A program made the position numbers and the translations under genes. A stretch of 64,000 bases of DNA. Origin: Stomorhina lunata. Lineage: Eukaryota; Arthropoda; Insecta; Diptera; Rhiniidae. Location of the stretch: positions 35,136,292 through 35,200,291 of the forward strand of contig OW121740.1 in the NCBI GenBank assembly GCA_933228675.1. Direction: 5' to 3'. Shown in pieces: positions 1 to 11,829 of the stretch (its first letter is position 1; each line of letters starts with the position of its first letter). The notes below the pieces were generated by a model. The model did no database searches and was not told the origin of the DNA. It was given only the letters and a program-made list of their open reading frames with translations.

Positions 1-277
1 AAGTATTTTTAAAACAAATATTTATATACTAAAATAATAATTTAAACTCGTTCATTTTACCGTAAATGATAAAAACTAAAACAAATAAAATAAATACAAT
101 TTTTTCCTTTGTTATGAACCACAGAAATTATAAACAAAATATGTAAATGATAAAAATTAATTATAGTATAGCTACTGCTGGCTGATGTCTTCAAAAATGA
201 TAGGAATGATCTTGTAAAATGATCACACAAAAAGCGTATCAAATGTTTATGCAAATAAGAAACTAATGTATAATTAA
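1..277. other. AT-rich spacer, nothing recognised
   Basis: This stretch is AT-rich with only short chance open frames. No splice-consistent exon, RNA gene or known repeat was recognised. It ends where the first A-family repeat begins. Confidence 0.5.
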
Positions 278-1091
278 ACAAGTAAGAAAGCGCTATAGTC
301 GGTCAAGCCGACCATACGATACCCTTCACCACTAAGGTCAAAGGTGTTATTTTGCCTGTGTAAAATCAAATATTTGCTAAATTTTGCCATCATACAAACA
401 TTTTCTCAAAACTTATATATTCAACCTGTTTCCGTCATTTGGACTTATATGAGAGCTAGGGTCAAATGTGGACCGATTATCTCGAAATATGGCAGATTGA
501 TTACAGTTGTTACAAAAATTATGTATGCAAAAAATAGACTCAAAATTTCCATTATCTTTAGATTTACGAGCGTTTTAGTGATTTTTTGTCTCATTTAGTG
601 CGTTTTTAAAGAAGAATTTGTATGGGAGCTATGGTCAAATGTGGACCGATTTCAACGAAATTTGGTACAGTGATTTAAGTTTACATAAGCAGTATTTGTT
701 TTAAATTTCATGAAAAAATATTGATATTTGTGGCCAATATAGCAATTCCGGGAAGTGGGACCTATGGGAGGTACCATAAATAATGGACCGATTTTGACCA
801 ATTTCAATAGCCATGGTCCCATTATCAAAAAAATGATCTGTGCCAAATTTCATCAAATTATCTTTAGAATTGCGACCTGTAGTTTGATTACAAGGTTTAC
901 ATGGGGGTCCAGCCAGTCAGCCGTCCAGCCAGCCAGACGGACGGACGGACGGACATCGCTAAATCGACTCAGAAAGTGATTCTAAGCCTATTGGTATACT
1001 AAAAGGTGGGTCTAAGACAAATATTTCTATGCGTTACAAACATCAGCACAAACTTATAATACCCTTTCCACCTATGGTGGTGAAGGGTATA
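278..1091 (+). repeat. A-family dispersed repeat, copy 1 (full length)
   Basis: This is the reference full-length copy (~814 bp) of a family seen about nine times here. The left end reads ACAAGTAAGAAAGCGCTATA and the right end is a hairpin: ATACCCTTTCCACC pairs with GGTGGTGAAGGGTAT. ACCCTTCACCAC also occurs near the left end, so both ends share an inverted motif. The body holds recurrent modules such as TATGGGAGCTATGGTC and a short GGAC tetranucleotide run before CATCGCTAAATCGACTC. It has no coding capacity, because frames differ between copies. No clear target duplication is seen; copies sit in A/T runs. The hairpin end and lack of duplication would suit a Helitron-like non-autonomous element, but this is inference. 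Confidence 0.85.
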
Positions 1092-1730
1092 AAAAAAATA
1101 TTTATGTAATATTACGTAAATAAACACTGAAAGAAAAAAATGTACAAATAAAAAACTCATATGTGAATGTGAGATATATTGTTAATACCTAAAGTTAATT
1201 GGTCAATTGATAATAATACCGGTTAATCTACTGAATTATTACATACTAATTCCTATTATTAAACAATTTTGTATTACAACTTTTGCTAGTACTAAGTATT
1301 TAAGTAAATAATTGAACATATGCATTAATTACTGTGTAGACAAATTGACCATGAAATGTTTTCCATTTAAAATATTTTCTCACTTCCCCTTTTTCTGAAA
1401 ATCTATCTCTCTATATTTAGCAGCATGAATAAATTGCAATAACACTTTATAATATTTATTAATTAACACTCTCGCCAAATTGGCGCATTTTTCATTATTT
1501 TTTTTTAAATTTTTTGTATGTTTTGTATATGATATTTGAAAGCATGAAAAATAGAGACAAATTTTATTTGTTTAAGCCCTACATAAAAAGTTGTTAGGGT
1601 AAATTTACTTATTGATTTATATAAGCAACCTTTATAATATAATTATAATGATTAGAATATTATCTCGAAGACAGTAGGACAAATTTGTAAAAGTTACGGA
1701 TTTGATAATAAAAAATCAATGGATTTTTGT
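1092..1730. other. AT-rich intergenic stretch
   Basis: About 640 bases of AT-rich sequence with homopolymer runs. No gene, RNA or repeat family was recognised. Confidence 0.5.
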
Positions 1731-2233
1731 ATACCCTTCACGACTATAGGTGGAAAAGCTTATAAAGCTTGTGCTGATGTATGTAGCGCATAGAAATATT
1801 GGTCTTTGACCCACTTTTAGGTGTACCAATATACATACTTAGAATCACCTGATTTAATTTAACAAAAATCACTGAAACTCTACCTCAAGATGATGTTGGA
1901 TTTCTTCTCATTCTTCTCAAAGAACAATTAGGCTAAGACCTACACTTTTGTACACTGATCAACTCGAATTGCTTTCTAAGTCGAAATCGGTTTATTATTT
2001 ATCCGATGGGATTACTTTCCCGGAATGAAGGTGTTTAGATATAGATATATTTAGATATATTCGATTGAAATTTAGTAGAAATTATTTACTTTAATATATA
2101 TGACTTGAATAGGTCCATATCTTTCTGCGACTGACGTGAGGGGTAGCCTACTAGGCACCCTTTCCACGGCTTATATTATAAAATATCCGGTTTGGAATAT
2201 TTAATAAACCCTATTTTCTTTCTTACTTGTTAT
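1731..2233 (-). repeat. Degenerate A-family repeat, copy 2
   Basis: It opens with the A-family terminal hairpin (TATACCCTTCACGACTATAG) and the GTGCTGATGTATGTAGCGCA block, then diverges. It ends with CTTTCTTACTTGTTA, the reverse complement of the family's left end. The interior is shortened to ~0.5 kb and poorly conserved, so this is an older or internally deleted copy. Confidence 0.65.
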
Positions 2234-2599
2234 ACCTTCCACTTAGAAAAGGCATTTTTTGGTATATGAATGATCCCTATACTTTTGGGACTAAATCGGA
2301 GCATTATTTTGGGTACTTCACAGAGCACTGCATTCCCGAAATATATTAATACATACGAGTATTTACATACGATTTCTCAGGAAATTTTGAATGCAGAATG
2401 AATCAAGGCATTCTGGAGTCCACATCAATTAAATATTATATCAACAAACTTGTAAGATATTATAAGTGTCACTTACCTAATGATAGTCAAATATGAATCG
2501 ATGAAGAGTATAAAAACTGATTTAATATAAGATCTAGATCAAAATACACCAATGTTTTTGGGTGGTTGTAGTTTTTGTCACTGCGTTCGAACAAAAACT
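2234..2599. other. AT-rich spacer
   Basis: Roughly 370 bases between a decayed A copy and a MITE. No coding or structural feature was recognised. Confidence 0.4.
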
Positions 2600-2845
2600 C
2601 TATAATATAAAGATATTGCACTCCGCACATTTGTTTTTTGTCAAAAGTAAAATTAAAGCGGATAAAAACAATGAAAAACACATAAACGCACAAACAAACA
2701 TACATTTCTTGAGCACGTGGATAATCGTTTTCATTAGTTGTTTCCAAATTAGGGTAAAAGCGATTAACTCCCGTGTTTTAGGGGACTTATCAATAATACC
2801 ATACTGAAAAGCAATGTATGGAAGTGCAACATCTTTATATTATAG
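2600..2845 (+). mobile_element. MITE family T, copy 1
   Basis: A ~246-bp element with inverted ends: CTATAATATAAAGAT on the left and ATCTTTATATTATAG on the right, followed inward by TTGCACT / AGTGCAA. A second copy lies in opposite orientation at 9586-9853. Both share the inner block around ACGCACAAACAAACATACAT. It has no coding capacity. The superfamily is unassigned because no clear target duplication could be fixed. Confidence 0.75.
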
Positions 2846-3169
2846 GCTCTTCGGTTCGGAATAATTAGGAATTGGAATCTTCTATTAGGAATTGGAACCT
2901 TTTGATGGTTAAATTCTGATCAAAATAGTTTGATAATTTTTTAATTTTCATAACTTCAAAATTTTGTGGAGTGTCCACATATAATAAAAAATTATGATTC
3001 ACTTTTTGAATGTGGATATTTCTAAGATATTTTTTAAACGATTTTTTTTTAACTTCCTCAGAACATCAAGCATAAAGTCCACATGAAAAATTTGTGTAAA
3101 TATATTCTTGGAGCTCAAGGGACTTAAGTACTCATTTACCACTTGTGCTTCAATCGAACCAGGTATTTT
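2846..3169. other. AT-rich spacer
   Basis: Contains a short local duplication (TTAGGAATTGGAA twice, near 2865-2900) but no gene or element was recognised. Confidence 0.4.
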
Positions 3170-3972
3170 TATACCCTTCACCACCATAGGTGGAAAGGGT
3201 ATTATAAGTTTGTGCTGATGTATGTAACGCATAGAAATATTTGTCTTAGACCCACCTTTTAGTTTACCAATAGGCTTAGAATCACTTTCTGAGTCGATTT
3301 AGCGATGGCCGTCCGTCCGTCCGCCCGTCCGTCTGGCTGGACGGCTGACTGGCTGGACCCCCATGTAAACCTTGTAATCAAACTACAGGTCGCAATTCTA
3401 AAGATAATTTAATGAAATTTGGCACAGATCATTTTTTTGATACCATGGCTATTGAAATGGGACCATGGCTATTGAAATTGGTCAAAATCGGTCCATTATT
3501 TATGGTACCTCCCATAGGTCCCACTTTCCGGAATTGATATATTGGCCACAAATATCAATATTTGTTCATGAAATTTTAAACAAATACTGCTTATGTAAAC
3601 TAAATACCACATTTGACCATAGCTCCCATACAAACTCTTCTTTAAAAACGCACTAAATGAGACAAAAAATGACTAAAACGCTTGTAAATCTAAAGATAAT
3701 CAAAATTTTGAGTTTATTTTTTGCATACATAATTGTTGTAACAACTGTAATCAATATGCCAAATTTATATATAATAATCGGTCCACATTTGACCCTAGCA
3801 CTCATATAAGTCCAAATGACGAAAACAGCTTAAATATACAAGTTTTGAGAAAATGTTTGTATGATGGCAAAATTTAGCAAATATTTGTCTTTATACAGGA
3901 AAAATAACACCTTTGACCTTAGTGGTGAAGGGTATAGTATGGTCGGGCTTGACAGACGCTTTATTACTTGTT
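3170..3972 (-). repeat. A-family dispersed repeat, copy 3
   Basis: A minus-orientation copy of ~800 bp, from TATACCCTTCACCACCATAG to TTATTACTTGTT. It carries a small local duplication, GACCATGGCTATTGAAAT twice near 3440-3478, and the CCGTCCGTCCGTC tetranucleotide run. Open frames inside are not conserved between copies. Confidence 0.85.
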
Positions 3973-4067
3973 GTAACAAAAGCTAGATGTAATGGCCATA
4001 TCTTGTCATCGGATGATAGTTCCACCTTTACCCTTTGTGCTCTAAAATTGAACTACTACTTCCATAT

Positions 4068-5455
4068 GGGCAAATCCTGCGTGATGGACGATACATTTGT
4101 ACGGATTTTGTTTTACTTAAATGTATGACATTGTCGTTCTACACTATATAGCTTTGCACAGATGAGAATATTAGCCCATCGATTGCGCTATCGAATGGCA
4201 TTTGTTAATTTACATACTTCTTTTGGGGGAAAAAGATATTCGCTTTTAAAGTGCTGTGACGGACGTTACAAAAAATGGAAGTGACTTTTTTCATCACGTG
4301 TTTCTGTAATTTTCATCAAATCGGTCATAGTAATAAAAATATTGTACCTACATTAAAGATAGAAGAAAATCGGAGGATTACAAAACAACTTTTATAAAAT
4401 ATTTTAAAATTTCCAGTTTCACCAAAAATCCATAAATGTTGCGGACGCTACGTGACGGACGAAACGGTTTTTCATTAAATGTTTTTTATTAGAAAAAAAT
4501 CATATTTCATATTTTTTTAAGGATTCGTTAATCAGTGAAAATAATGGTTTTATTTGTTCCCGAATTTCATCTCCTTCCTTTTCATGTTCGCGGTTACAAT
4601 GCGATTTTTGGAAACAATTTAATATTTCACAAAACGGCTACATACATATATATTTTTTTTTAAGTTTTTCACTTTTTACATCTTATTTTATGTCGAAAGA
4701 ATGCTGCGGCTGTCTGTTAGAGTGTCCCAAAAATCCAAAAAAATCAAATTTCAAAAGCATCAAATTTGCCCCACTGTATATTTTTTTAACACCTAATACC
4801 TTAAATTTAATCTGTGGATATAGACAGTGTTTTAACTTTATGAATAAGACGGAAATGTGTTCGTAAATTTTGTATTTAATAAATATTATTTTGTAAAAAA
4901 TATATATATACTGTGACGGACGCTACACACTTTCCTATACATATTATTCTGTAAAATGCTATATTAACATCTACATATTTTTAGCCTAATGTAAAACACA
5001 CTATAAATTCTCTTTACGAACCAAGTTCAATTGGAGAAAAAAGAAAAATTGCACTAGTCAAATTAAAAAAACCTTTATTTCTGTGACGGACGCTACACAC
5101 TGTGAGCTCTTTTTTTACCGACGTTATTTATATCACTCCAAATACTTTTGATATGGTATTTTACATCTAATTATATAAAATTAAGCAGACTTTAAGCCCC
5201 TACTGAAACTTAATACCTACATGGATGTTTTTGCGATTTTTATGAACTTTTAAAAAACCTATTATTTAAAAAAATTCATAAAAATTCGAGATGGTTGCAA
5301 GTAAAGACCTGGCATTCACGAAAAGACCAATCAAAAATTGTATCCATTACATATTTTAAAGGATTAATATATGGTACATTTTTTCATAAACACAAATACG
5401 TGATTTTGACAGTTTTAAAATTTTGTCCTTGGTTTAATGTTTTTCGGATTTATCC
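4068..5455 (+). mobile_element. B-family repeat, copy 1
   Basis: A ~1.39 kb non-coding repeat seen three times (also 9955 and 37029). The ends are inverted: GGGCAAATCC left, and GGATTTGCCC right in the best copy (GGATTTATCC here). Its hallmark is an internal motif, TGTGACGGACGCTACA, recurring about five times in direct orientation, including just inside the left end. Inverted ends with subterminal motif repeats are typical of non-autonomous DNA transposons. The other two copies are flanked by ATAT. The superfamily is unknown. Confidence 0.75.
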
Positions 5456-5599
5456 CTACGGGTTTATATGAGAGTACTCACAACAGCTGCGTAAGGCGAA
5501 ATTCGTGAAAAATCAAAGAATGAAACCATTAAAATTGCAAACGGCGTGAGAGCGCGATATGTGCGAATGTGTGATTAAATTATGCAAATTAAGAATCCA

Positions 5600-6731
5600 A
5601 ACAAGTAAGGAAGTGCTATAGTCGGTCAAGCCCGACCATACGATACCCTCACCACTAAGGATAAAGGTGTTCTTTTATCTGTATAAAGACAAATATTTGC
5701 TGAATTTTGCCATCATACAAACATTTTCTCAAAACTTATTTATTTAAGCTGTTTCCGTCATTTGGATTTATATGAGAGCTAGGGTCAAATGTGGACCGAT
5801 TATCTCGAAACTTGGCAAATCGATTACAGTTGTTACCAAAATTATGAGTGCAAAAAATAAACTTAAAATTTGTGTCTCATTTAGTGCGTTTTTAAAGAAG
5901 AGTTTGTATGGGAGCTATGGTCAAATGTGGACCGATTTCAACGAAATTTACTACAGAGATTTAAGTTTACATCAGCAGTATTTGTTTTAAATTTCATGAA
6001 AAATATTGATTTTTGTGGCCAATATATCAATTCCGGGAAGTGGCACCTATGGGAGGTACCATAAATAATGGACCGATTTTGACGAATTTCAATAGCCATG
6101 GTCCCATTATCACGAAAATGATCTGTGCCAAATTTCATCAAATTATATTTATAATTGCGACCTGTAGTTTGATTACTAGTTTGGTTATTAGGTTTATTTT
6201 ATATGTGAACCGCCGTGGTATAGCAGGTTAGTCATCCGCCTAGCATACCAGAGGTCCCAAGTTCAATCCCTGTCAGGCTCACTTGAAAAAAAATTAATTT
6301 TCAAAAAAGCGGCGGTTTCACCTCATAACTCAGCTAGCCACTGGTTATTGAGTAATATGCTATGAAAAACTTCTCTAACTAATGCATTTGCCGTTCGGAG
6401 CCGGCGTTAAAACGTAGGTCCCTTTCAATGAGTCTAAAAATAGAATCGGATGCAGCTCATTGTCTGAGAGAAGTACCCCTTGTTCCAATTGGAATGTTGT
6501 CGGGGAATTATATATATATAAAATTATATATATATATATATATATATATTAGGTTTATATGGGGGTCCAGCCAGCCAGACGGACGGACGGGCGGACGGAC
6601 ATCGCTTAATCGACTCAGAAAGTGATTCTAAGCCTATTGGTATACTAAAAGATGGGTCTAAGATTTCTATGCGTTACATACATGAGCACAAACTTATAAT
6701 ACCCTTTCCACTTATGGTGGTGAAGGGTATA
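5600..6731 (+). repeat. A-family repeat, copy 4, split by a SINE
   Basis: A plus-orientation A copy from ACAAGTAAGGAAGTGCTATA to GTGGTGAAGGGTATA. It is ~320 bp longer than usual because a SINE (6198-6547) sits at the site that reads GATTACAAGGTTTACATG in intact copies. It proves that the A copy is older than the SINE insertion. Confidence 0.85.
6198..6547 (+). mobile_element. tRNA-derived SINE, copy 1
   Basis: The head is tRNA-like with RNA polymerase III promoter boxes: box A TGGTATAGCAG at 6216-6226 and box B AGTTCAATCCC at 6260-6270. A tRNA-unrelated body follows (ATGAGTCTAAAAATAGAATC region) and then a (TA)n tail. It is flanked by a perfect 11-bp target duplication, ATTAGGTTTAT, at 6187-6197 and 6548-6558. 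A second copy lies at 12001-12320. The TA-repeat tail rather than poly-A suggests mobilisation by a LINE with a simple-repeat 3' end; that partner is inference. Confidence 0.9.
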
Positions 6732-6872
6732 CAAATGGCGTCAACAACATTTATTCGTCCCAAATGTATTCAACGGACAAATGTACATAACGAATTTTTA
6801 AAGACGAATTCGTCATGTTAAACGAAGTAGTCGTTCGTCTCGACTGTAATTATTCCTTTATTTTAATACTAT

Positions 6873-7089
6873 CAGGCATGTGATGGAAATTGATCGTATT
6901 CAAATCGATCGATTTCAGATCGATCGATTTGAGATAATTTTCCCCATTTCTACAAAAATTCAAAGAAAATGAATGAAAACTTATCAGTCAAAAGGATTAA
7001 AGCCCAAATTTTCATTTTTTTTTTTTTGGGGAAACAGCCGAAAATTATCTCAAAAGTATATCAGATCTCGTTCGATTTCCATCACAGGG
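6873..7089. mobile_element. MITE family C, copy 1
   Basis: A ~217-bp element with inverted ends around GTGATGGAAATTGATCG and CGATTTCCATCAC, and several GATCGATC-type palindromes near the left end. A second, interrupted copy lies at 9854-11507 with ends CCGGTATGTAATGG / CCATTACATACCGG-like. Non-coding. Confidence 0.6.
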
Positions 7090-7327
7090 TAACAAAGTAT
7101 AACAAAATAAATAATGTTTAAATAAATATAGAATTGAAATTTTTTATTAAGATCTGAATAAACAGATGATAACATGCAGAAATGTAGATGGAGTTCAGAA
7201 ATGCCTAAAGGGTCCTATTTTATACTCAGTATTATTTATATTGAATACTAATAAAGTGATTAAAAGAAGATTATATGCCAGTTTGAAGTAGACGACTTAT
7301 CAATAATATTTGCATATGCATATATTT

Positions 7328-8126
7328 ATACCCTTCACCACCATAGGTGGAAAGGGTATTATAAGTTTGTGCTGATGTTTGTAACGCATAGAAATATTTG
7401 TCTTAGACCCACCTTTTAGTATACCAATAGACTTAGAATCACTTTCTGAGTCGATTTAGCGATGTCCGTCCGTCCGTCCGTCTGGCTGGCTGGACCCCCA
7501 TGTAAACCTTGTAATCAAACTACAGGTCGCAATTCTAAAGATAATTTGATGAAATTTGGCACAGATAATTTTTTTGATAATGGGACCATGGCTATTGAAA
7601 TTGGTCAAAATCGGTCCATTATTTATGGTACCTCCCATAGGACCCACTTCCCGGAATTGCTATATTGGCCACAAATATCAATATTTTTTTGATGAAATTT
7701 AAAACAAATACTGCTTATGTAAACTTAAATCACTGTACCAAATTTCGTTGAAATCGGTCCACATTTGACCATAGCTCCCATACAAACTCTTCTTCAAAAA
7801 CGAACTAAATGAGACAAAAAATCACCAAAACGCTCGTAAATCTAAAGATAATGAAAATTTTGAGTTTATTTTTTGCATACATAATTTTTGTAACAACTGT
7901 AATCAATTTGCCAAATTTCGAGATAATCGGTCCACATTTGACCCTAGCTCTCATATAAGTCCAAATGACGGAAACAGGTTGAATATATACGTTTTGAGAA
8001 AATGTTTGTATGATGGCAAAATTTAGCAAATATTTGTCTTTATACAAGAAAAATAACACCTTTGACCTTAGTGGTGAAGGGTATCGTATGGTCGGCTTGA
8101 CCGACTATAGCGCTTTCTTACTTGTT
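7328..8126 (-). repeat. A-family dispersed repeat, copy 5
   Basis: A full-length minus-orientation copy (~800 bp), from TATACCCTTCACCACCATAG to GCGCTTTCTTACTTGTT. Near identical to copy 1 in reverse, so both are comparatively young. Confidence 0.85.
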
Positions 8127-9585
8127 TTTTTTTTTTCAATTTCTATGCGAGTAAATTTAATGATTATAATGCAAATTTATACTAAATAGAAATTAAACAA
8201 ATCGATTTTTAAATTCCTTGTTTTCTGAAAGCTATTTCAAAATATTGTGTGTATTTTTTAATTTGCGTTTTTTTTTTTCAAAATTAAAAAAAACAAAGCT
8301 TGAGACATCGAAACAAATGCTGAACGCCTAATTGATTAATTTTCAAAATGATTATTTATCACTTAATTAGAATTCAATATAAAAACAATTTAATTTTAAA
8401 ACTATCAAAAATGTTTGTTTTTCAATGAACATGACATTCAAAAGTGCAATAAATAAGCAATTAAAGTTTGTTTGAAATAACACTTTAACTTGGAATAACA
8501 ATTTAGCTTGAAATAACACTTTAACACTATCAAAACGAATATGTTTGGAGACAATTCAATAAATTTCAAAACACCCACATTTTGAATTTTTAAAAAATAT
8601 TAAATCCATTATAGGAAATATATAAATCATAATTTAAAAAATATGTTAGATAATTAAGATTTTCAATAAAAAAATTCACCTTTTAGTTTGTTTCAGAAAT
8701 GTTTACACAATTTTGAAATTTGAGTATTTTTTTCAAATATTTTTTAAAGTATTTTTTAATTATTTAGTAATTTTTGTTAAATTCATAAATGCTTTTAAAA
8801 ATGTTATATTTTTTAATAATTTTTTTTTTCAAAACACTTTTCAAATTACTTTTTTTTTTGTTCGTTTTACCGAAAACCTTAAACCGTTTTAGTTTTACCG
8901 TTATCCGTTAAGTTTTCAGATACTCGCACACGTTCCGCATTCAATTCTCGACTGATCGAGTTCATTATGGCAAAACGTTTTGTATCGCAAAAGCTGTTTG
9001 CGCGCTAGGTTGATCTTTATTGTTGTTGCTATTGTATTTGTTAAACTTTTTATACTAGATATTTAACAAATTCTTGTTGTTGTTGCTATTTAGTTGTTTT
9101 TGCCATTATTTTTTATAGTATTTTTAATTCTCGTTGAGGTTTTTGTTATTTTTATTTAAATAAAACAATTTTATATTAGAGTATCTCTAAGATCTTTTTC
9201 TATTTGATTCCATTCAATTTGTATCTTTGAGTACTAAATTCTCAACGACGTAAGATCTGTTATAATTATTACCTAGTTTACATTTAAGAAGATACTTCTA
9301 TTCTCAGCTTTTGTTATCGCCAAGTTTTGTTCTCTTTATGAATTTGTTTTATCTAGTTTCCTACAAATCTCTATAAAATAGATTTTGAAATCTGTCATCA
9401 TCTTCATTAGATGACATGTGAGATTTTGTAATTTTGATATACTTTATACACAAACTAATTTAAAAATAATTAAGGTAATCATTAGAAATGCACAATGGGT
9501 CGAAATATTTAAAAATTAAATCAGTCAGTTTGTGGCATTACTGGCTGATTCATCATCGGCCAGCCTAAACACCAAAGCAAAGACT
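8127..9585. other. Long AT-rich non-coding stretch
   Basis: About 1.45 kb with poly-T runs and no supported exon. The only signal is a possible minus-strand initiator near 8957, listed separately. Confidence 0.45.
8908..8965 (-). promoter_or_regulatory. Possible minus-strand initiator
   Basis: Read on the minus strand the segment contains GATCAGTCGAGAATTGAATG followed by CGGAACGTGTGCGAGTATC. ATCAGTC fits the fly initiator (TCAGTY). The downstream GGAACGTG block is only loosely like an MTE/DPE and is not at the exact DPE spacing. An A-rich leader-like stretch follows. No downstream coding exon was found, so this is weak. Confidence 0.22.
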
Positions 9586-9853
9586 CTATAATATAAAGAT
9601 GTTGCACTTTCCTATATTGACTTGCCGTATGGTCGTTTTAAAAAGTCCCTTAAAAAAGAATGTATACCATTTTTACTCTAATTCGAAAACAACTAATGGT
9701 GACGATTATCCAATGAGAGAAAGCTAAGGCACACACACGTGCTAATGAAATGTATGTTTGTTTGTGCGTTTATGTGTTTTTCGTTGTACTTTATCCGCTT
9801 TAATTTCACATTTGACAGCAAGAAAATATATGGAGTGCCAATATCTTTATTTT
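9586..9853 (-). mobile_element. MITE family T, copy 2
   Basis: An inverted-orientation relative of the 2600-2845 element, with ends CTATAATATAAAGATG and CAATATCTTTATTTT. The block around ATGTATGTTTGTTTGTGCGT matches copy 1 in reverse. It is ~268 bp and non-coding. Confidence 0.7.
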
Positions 9854-11507
9854 CCGGTATGTAATGGAAATCGATCGATTTCAAATATACAATATTTTTG
9901 AGATATTTTTTTCCATTTCCACAAAAAATTCAAACCAAATGAAAGATAAGATATAGGCAAATCCTGCGTGATGGACGATACATTTGTACGGATTTTGTTT
10001 TAGTTAAATAAATCCCATTGTGGTTTTACACGAAATATCTTAGCACAAATTTCGGAGAATATTAGGCCATCGATTGTGCTCTCGAGTGGCATTTGTTAGT
10101 TTGCGTACTTGTTTTGGAGGAAAAAGATATTCGCTATTGAAGTCCTGTGACGGACGCTACAAAAAATGGAATTGACTTTTTTTTCAACACGTGTTTCTGT
10201 AATTTTCATCAAATCGGTCATAGGAATAAGAAAAATGTAAATACATTGAAGATAGAGAAAAATCAGAGGATTACAAAACGGCTTTTATAAAATATTTTAA
10301 AGTTTCCAGTTGCTCCAAAAAACCATAAATAAACTGTTGCGGACGCTACGTGACGGACGATACACTTTTTACTTGAATGTTTTTTATTAGGAAAAAATGC
10401 ATATTTCATATTTTTTTTTAAGGATTCATTAAACAGTGAAAACAATGGCTTTATTTGTTCCTGAATTTTATCTACTTCCTTTTCATGTTCGCGGTTAAAA
10501 TGCGATTTTTGGGCACAATTTAATATTTCACAAAACGGCTACATACATATGTTTATTTAAAGTTTTACACTTTTTGCATCGTATTTTATGTCGAAAGGAT
10601 GCTACGGCTAGCTGTTAGAGTGTCCCAAAAATAAAAAAAAAAATCAAATTTCAAAAGCATCAAATTTGGCCCACTGTATGCTTTTTTTAACACCCAATGC
10701 CTTAAATTTAATCTGTGGATATAGGCACTGTTATAGCTTTATGAATAAGACATACATGTGCTAGTAAATTTTGTATTTAATAAATATTATTTTGTAAAAT
10801 ATATAAACTGTGACGGACGCTACACACTTTCCAATAAATATTATCTATATATTTTTAGCCTAATGTAAAGCATACTATAAGTTATGTTTCCGAACCAAGT
10901 TCAATTGGAGAAAAAAGTAAAATTGCACTAGTCAAATTAAAAACACCTTTTTTTCTGTGACGGACGCTACACACTGTGATCCCTTTTTTACTTGACGTGA
11001 TTTATATCACTCCAATTACTTTTGATGGGTATTTTTACATCTAATTGTATAAAATTAAGCAGACTTTGAGCCCCTACTGAAACTTGATACCTAAATTTAT
11101 GTTTTTGCGATTTTTATAAAATTTTTAAAAACCTATTATTTTTAAAAAATTAAAAAAAAATCGAGATGGATGCAAATAAAGACCTGTCAGTCACGAAGAG
11201 GGTAATAGAATATTCAATCCATTATATATTCTAAGGGATCAATATATGGTAAATTTGTTCGTAAACGCAAATACGTGATTTTGACAGTTTTAAAATTGTA
11301 TCCTTGGTTTAATATTTTTCGGATTTGTCCATATACAATATTTTTAAGATAATTTCCTTATTTCCACAAAATATTCAAACCCAATGAAAGGTATGATATC
11401 AGTCAAAGGATCCCAACTTTTTTTTTTTGGGAAATAACCAATAATTATCTGAAACATATATTAGAAATCGATCGCTTTGAAAAATATTGATTTTCATTAC
11501 ATACCGG
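9854..11507. mobile_element. MITE family C, copy 2, split by a B repeat
   Basis: The outer ends are CCGGTATGTAATGG (9854) and CATTACATACCGG (ending 11507), a clear inverted pair. Between them sits a complete B repeat (9955-11330). Oddly, the ~70 bp of C sequence just left of B (from ATACAATATTTTTGAGAT) is repeated just right of B (from ATACAATATTTTTAAGAT), so B is bracketed by a long imperfect direct repeat. Confidence 0.65.
9955..11330 (+). mobile_element. B-family repeat, copy 2
   Basis: A complete B copy of ~1.38 kb. Left end AGGCAAATCC (first base changed) and right end GGATTTGTCC, with ATAT on both sides as a likely target duplication. The motif TGTGACGGACGCTACA recurs inside. It is collinear with copy 1 over its whole length. 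Confidence 0.78.
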
Positions 11508-11829
11508 ATTATATTGTCTTTGACCAAAGTAATGAATCTTTTGAACAGCAAGTACCTTCTCTGATCCACTAAGAAGAGTTTTGGAAATTTGTCCGTCTAG
11601 AAAAAATCGGTAAAATTTTATCTCTGAAACTAATAAAGATAGAAGCAAAATTTAAGAGCGTTTAGATCTCCTACGAAAAAAACGTATTTGATATTTTTAT
11701 ATCCACCATCAAAAATAATGAAAGGATATACATATATTCTATATAGGATATACATATATTCTAAATTATGAAATTCTAAGACGAACGATCGATGTCTAAG
11801 ACGAAAGATCCAAATCAACAAAATTCGTC

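Noticed and set aside
344..598. 84-codon frame and its near twin at 7805-8059
   Set aside because: Both lie in the A repeat; other copies carry stops and shifts in this frame, so it is not conserved as protein.
6205..6282. Functional tRNA gene
   Set aside because: It has A and B boxes but no clean cloverleaf, and it is joined to a SINE body and flanked by target duplications. A second copy shows the same structure.
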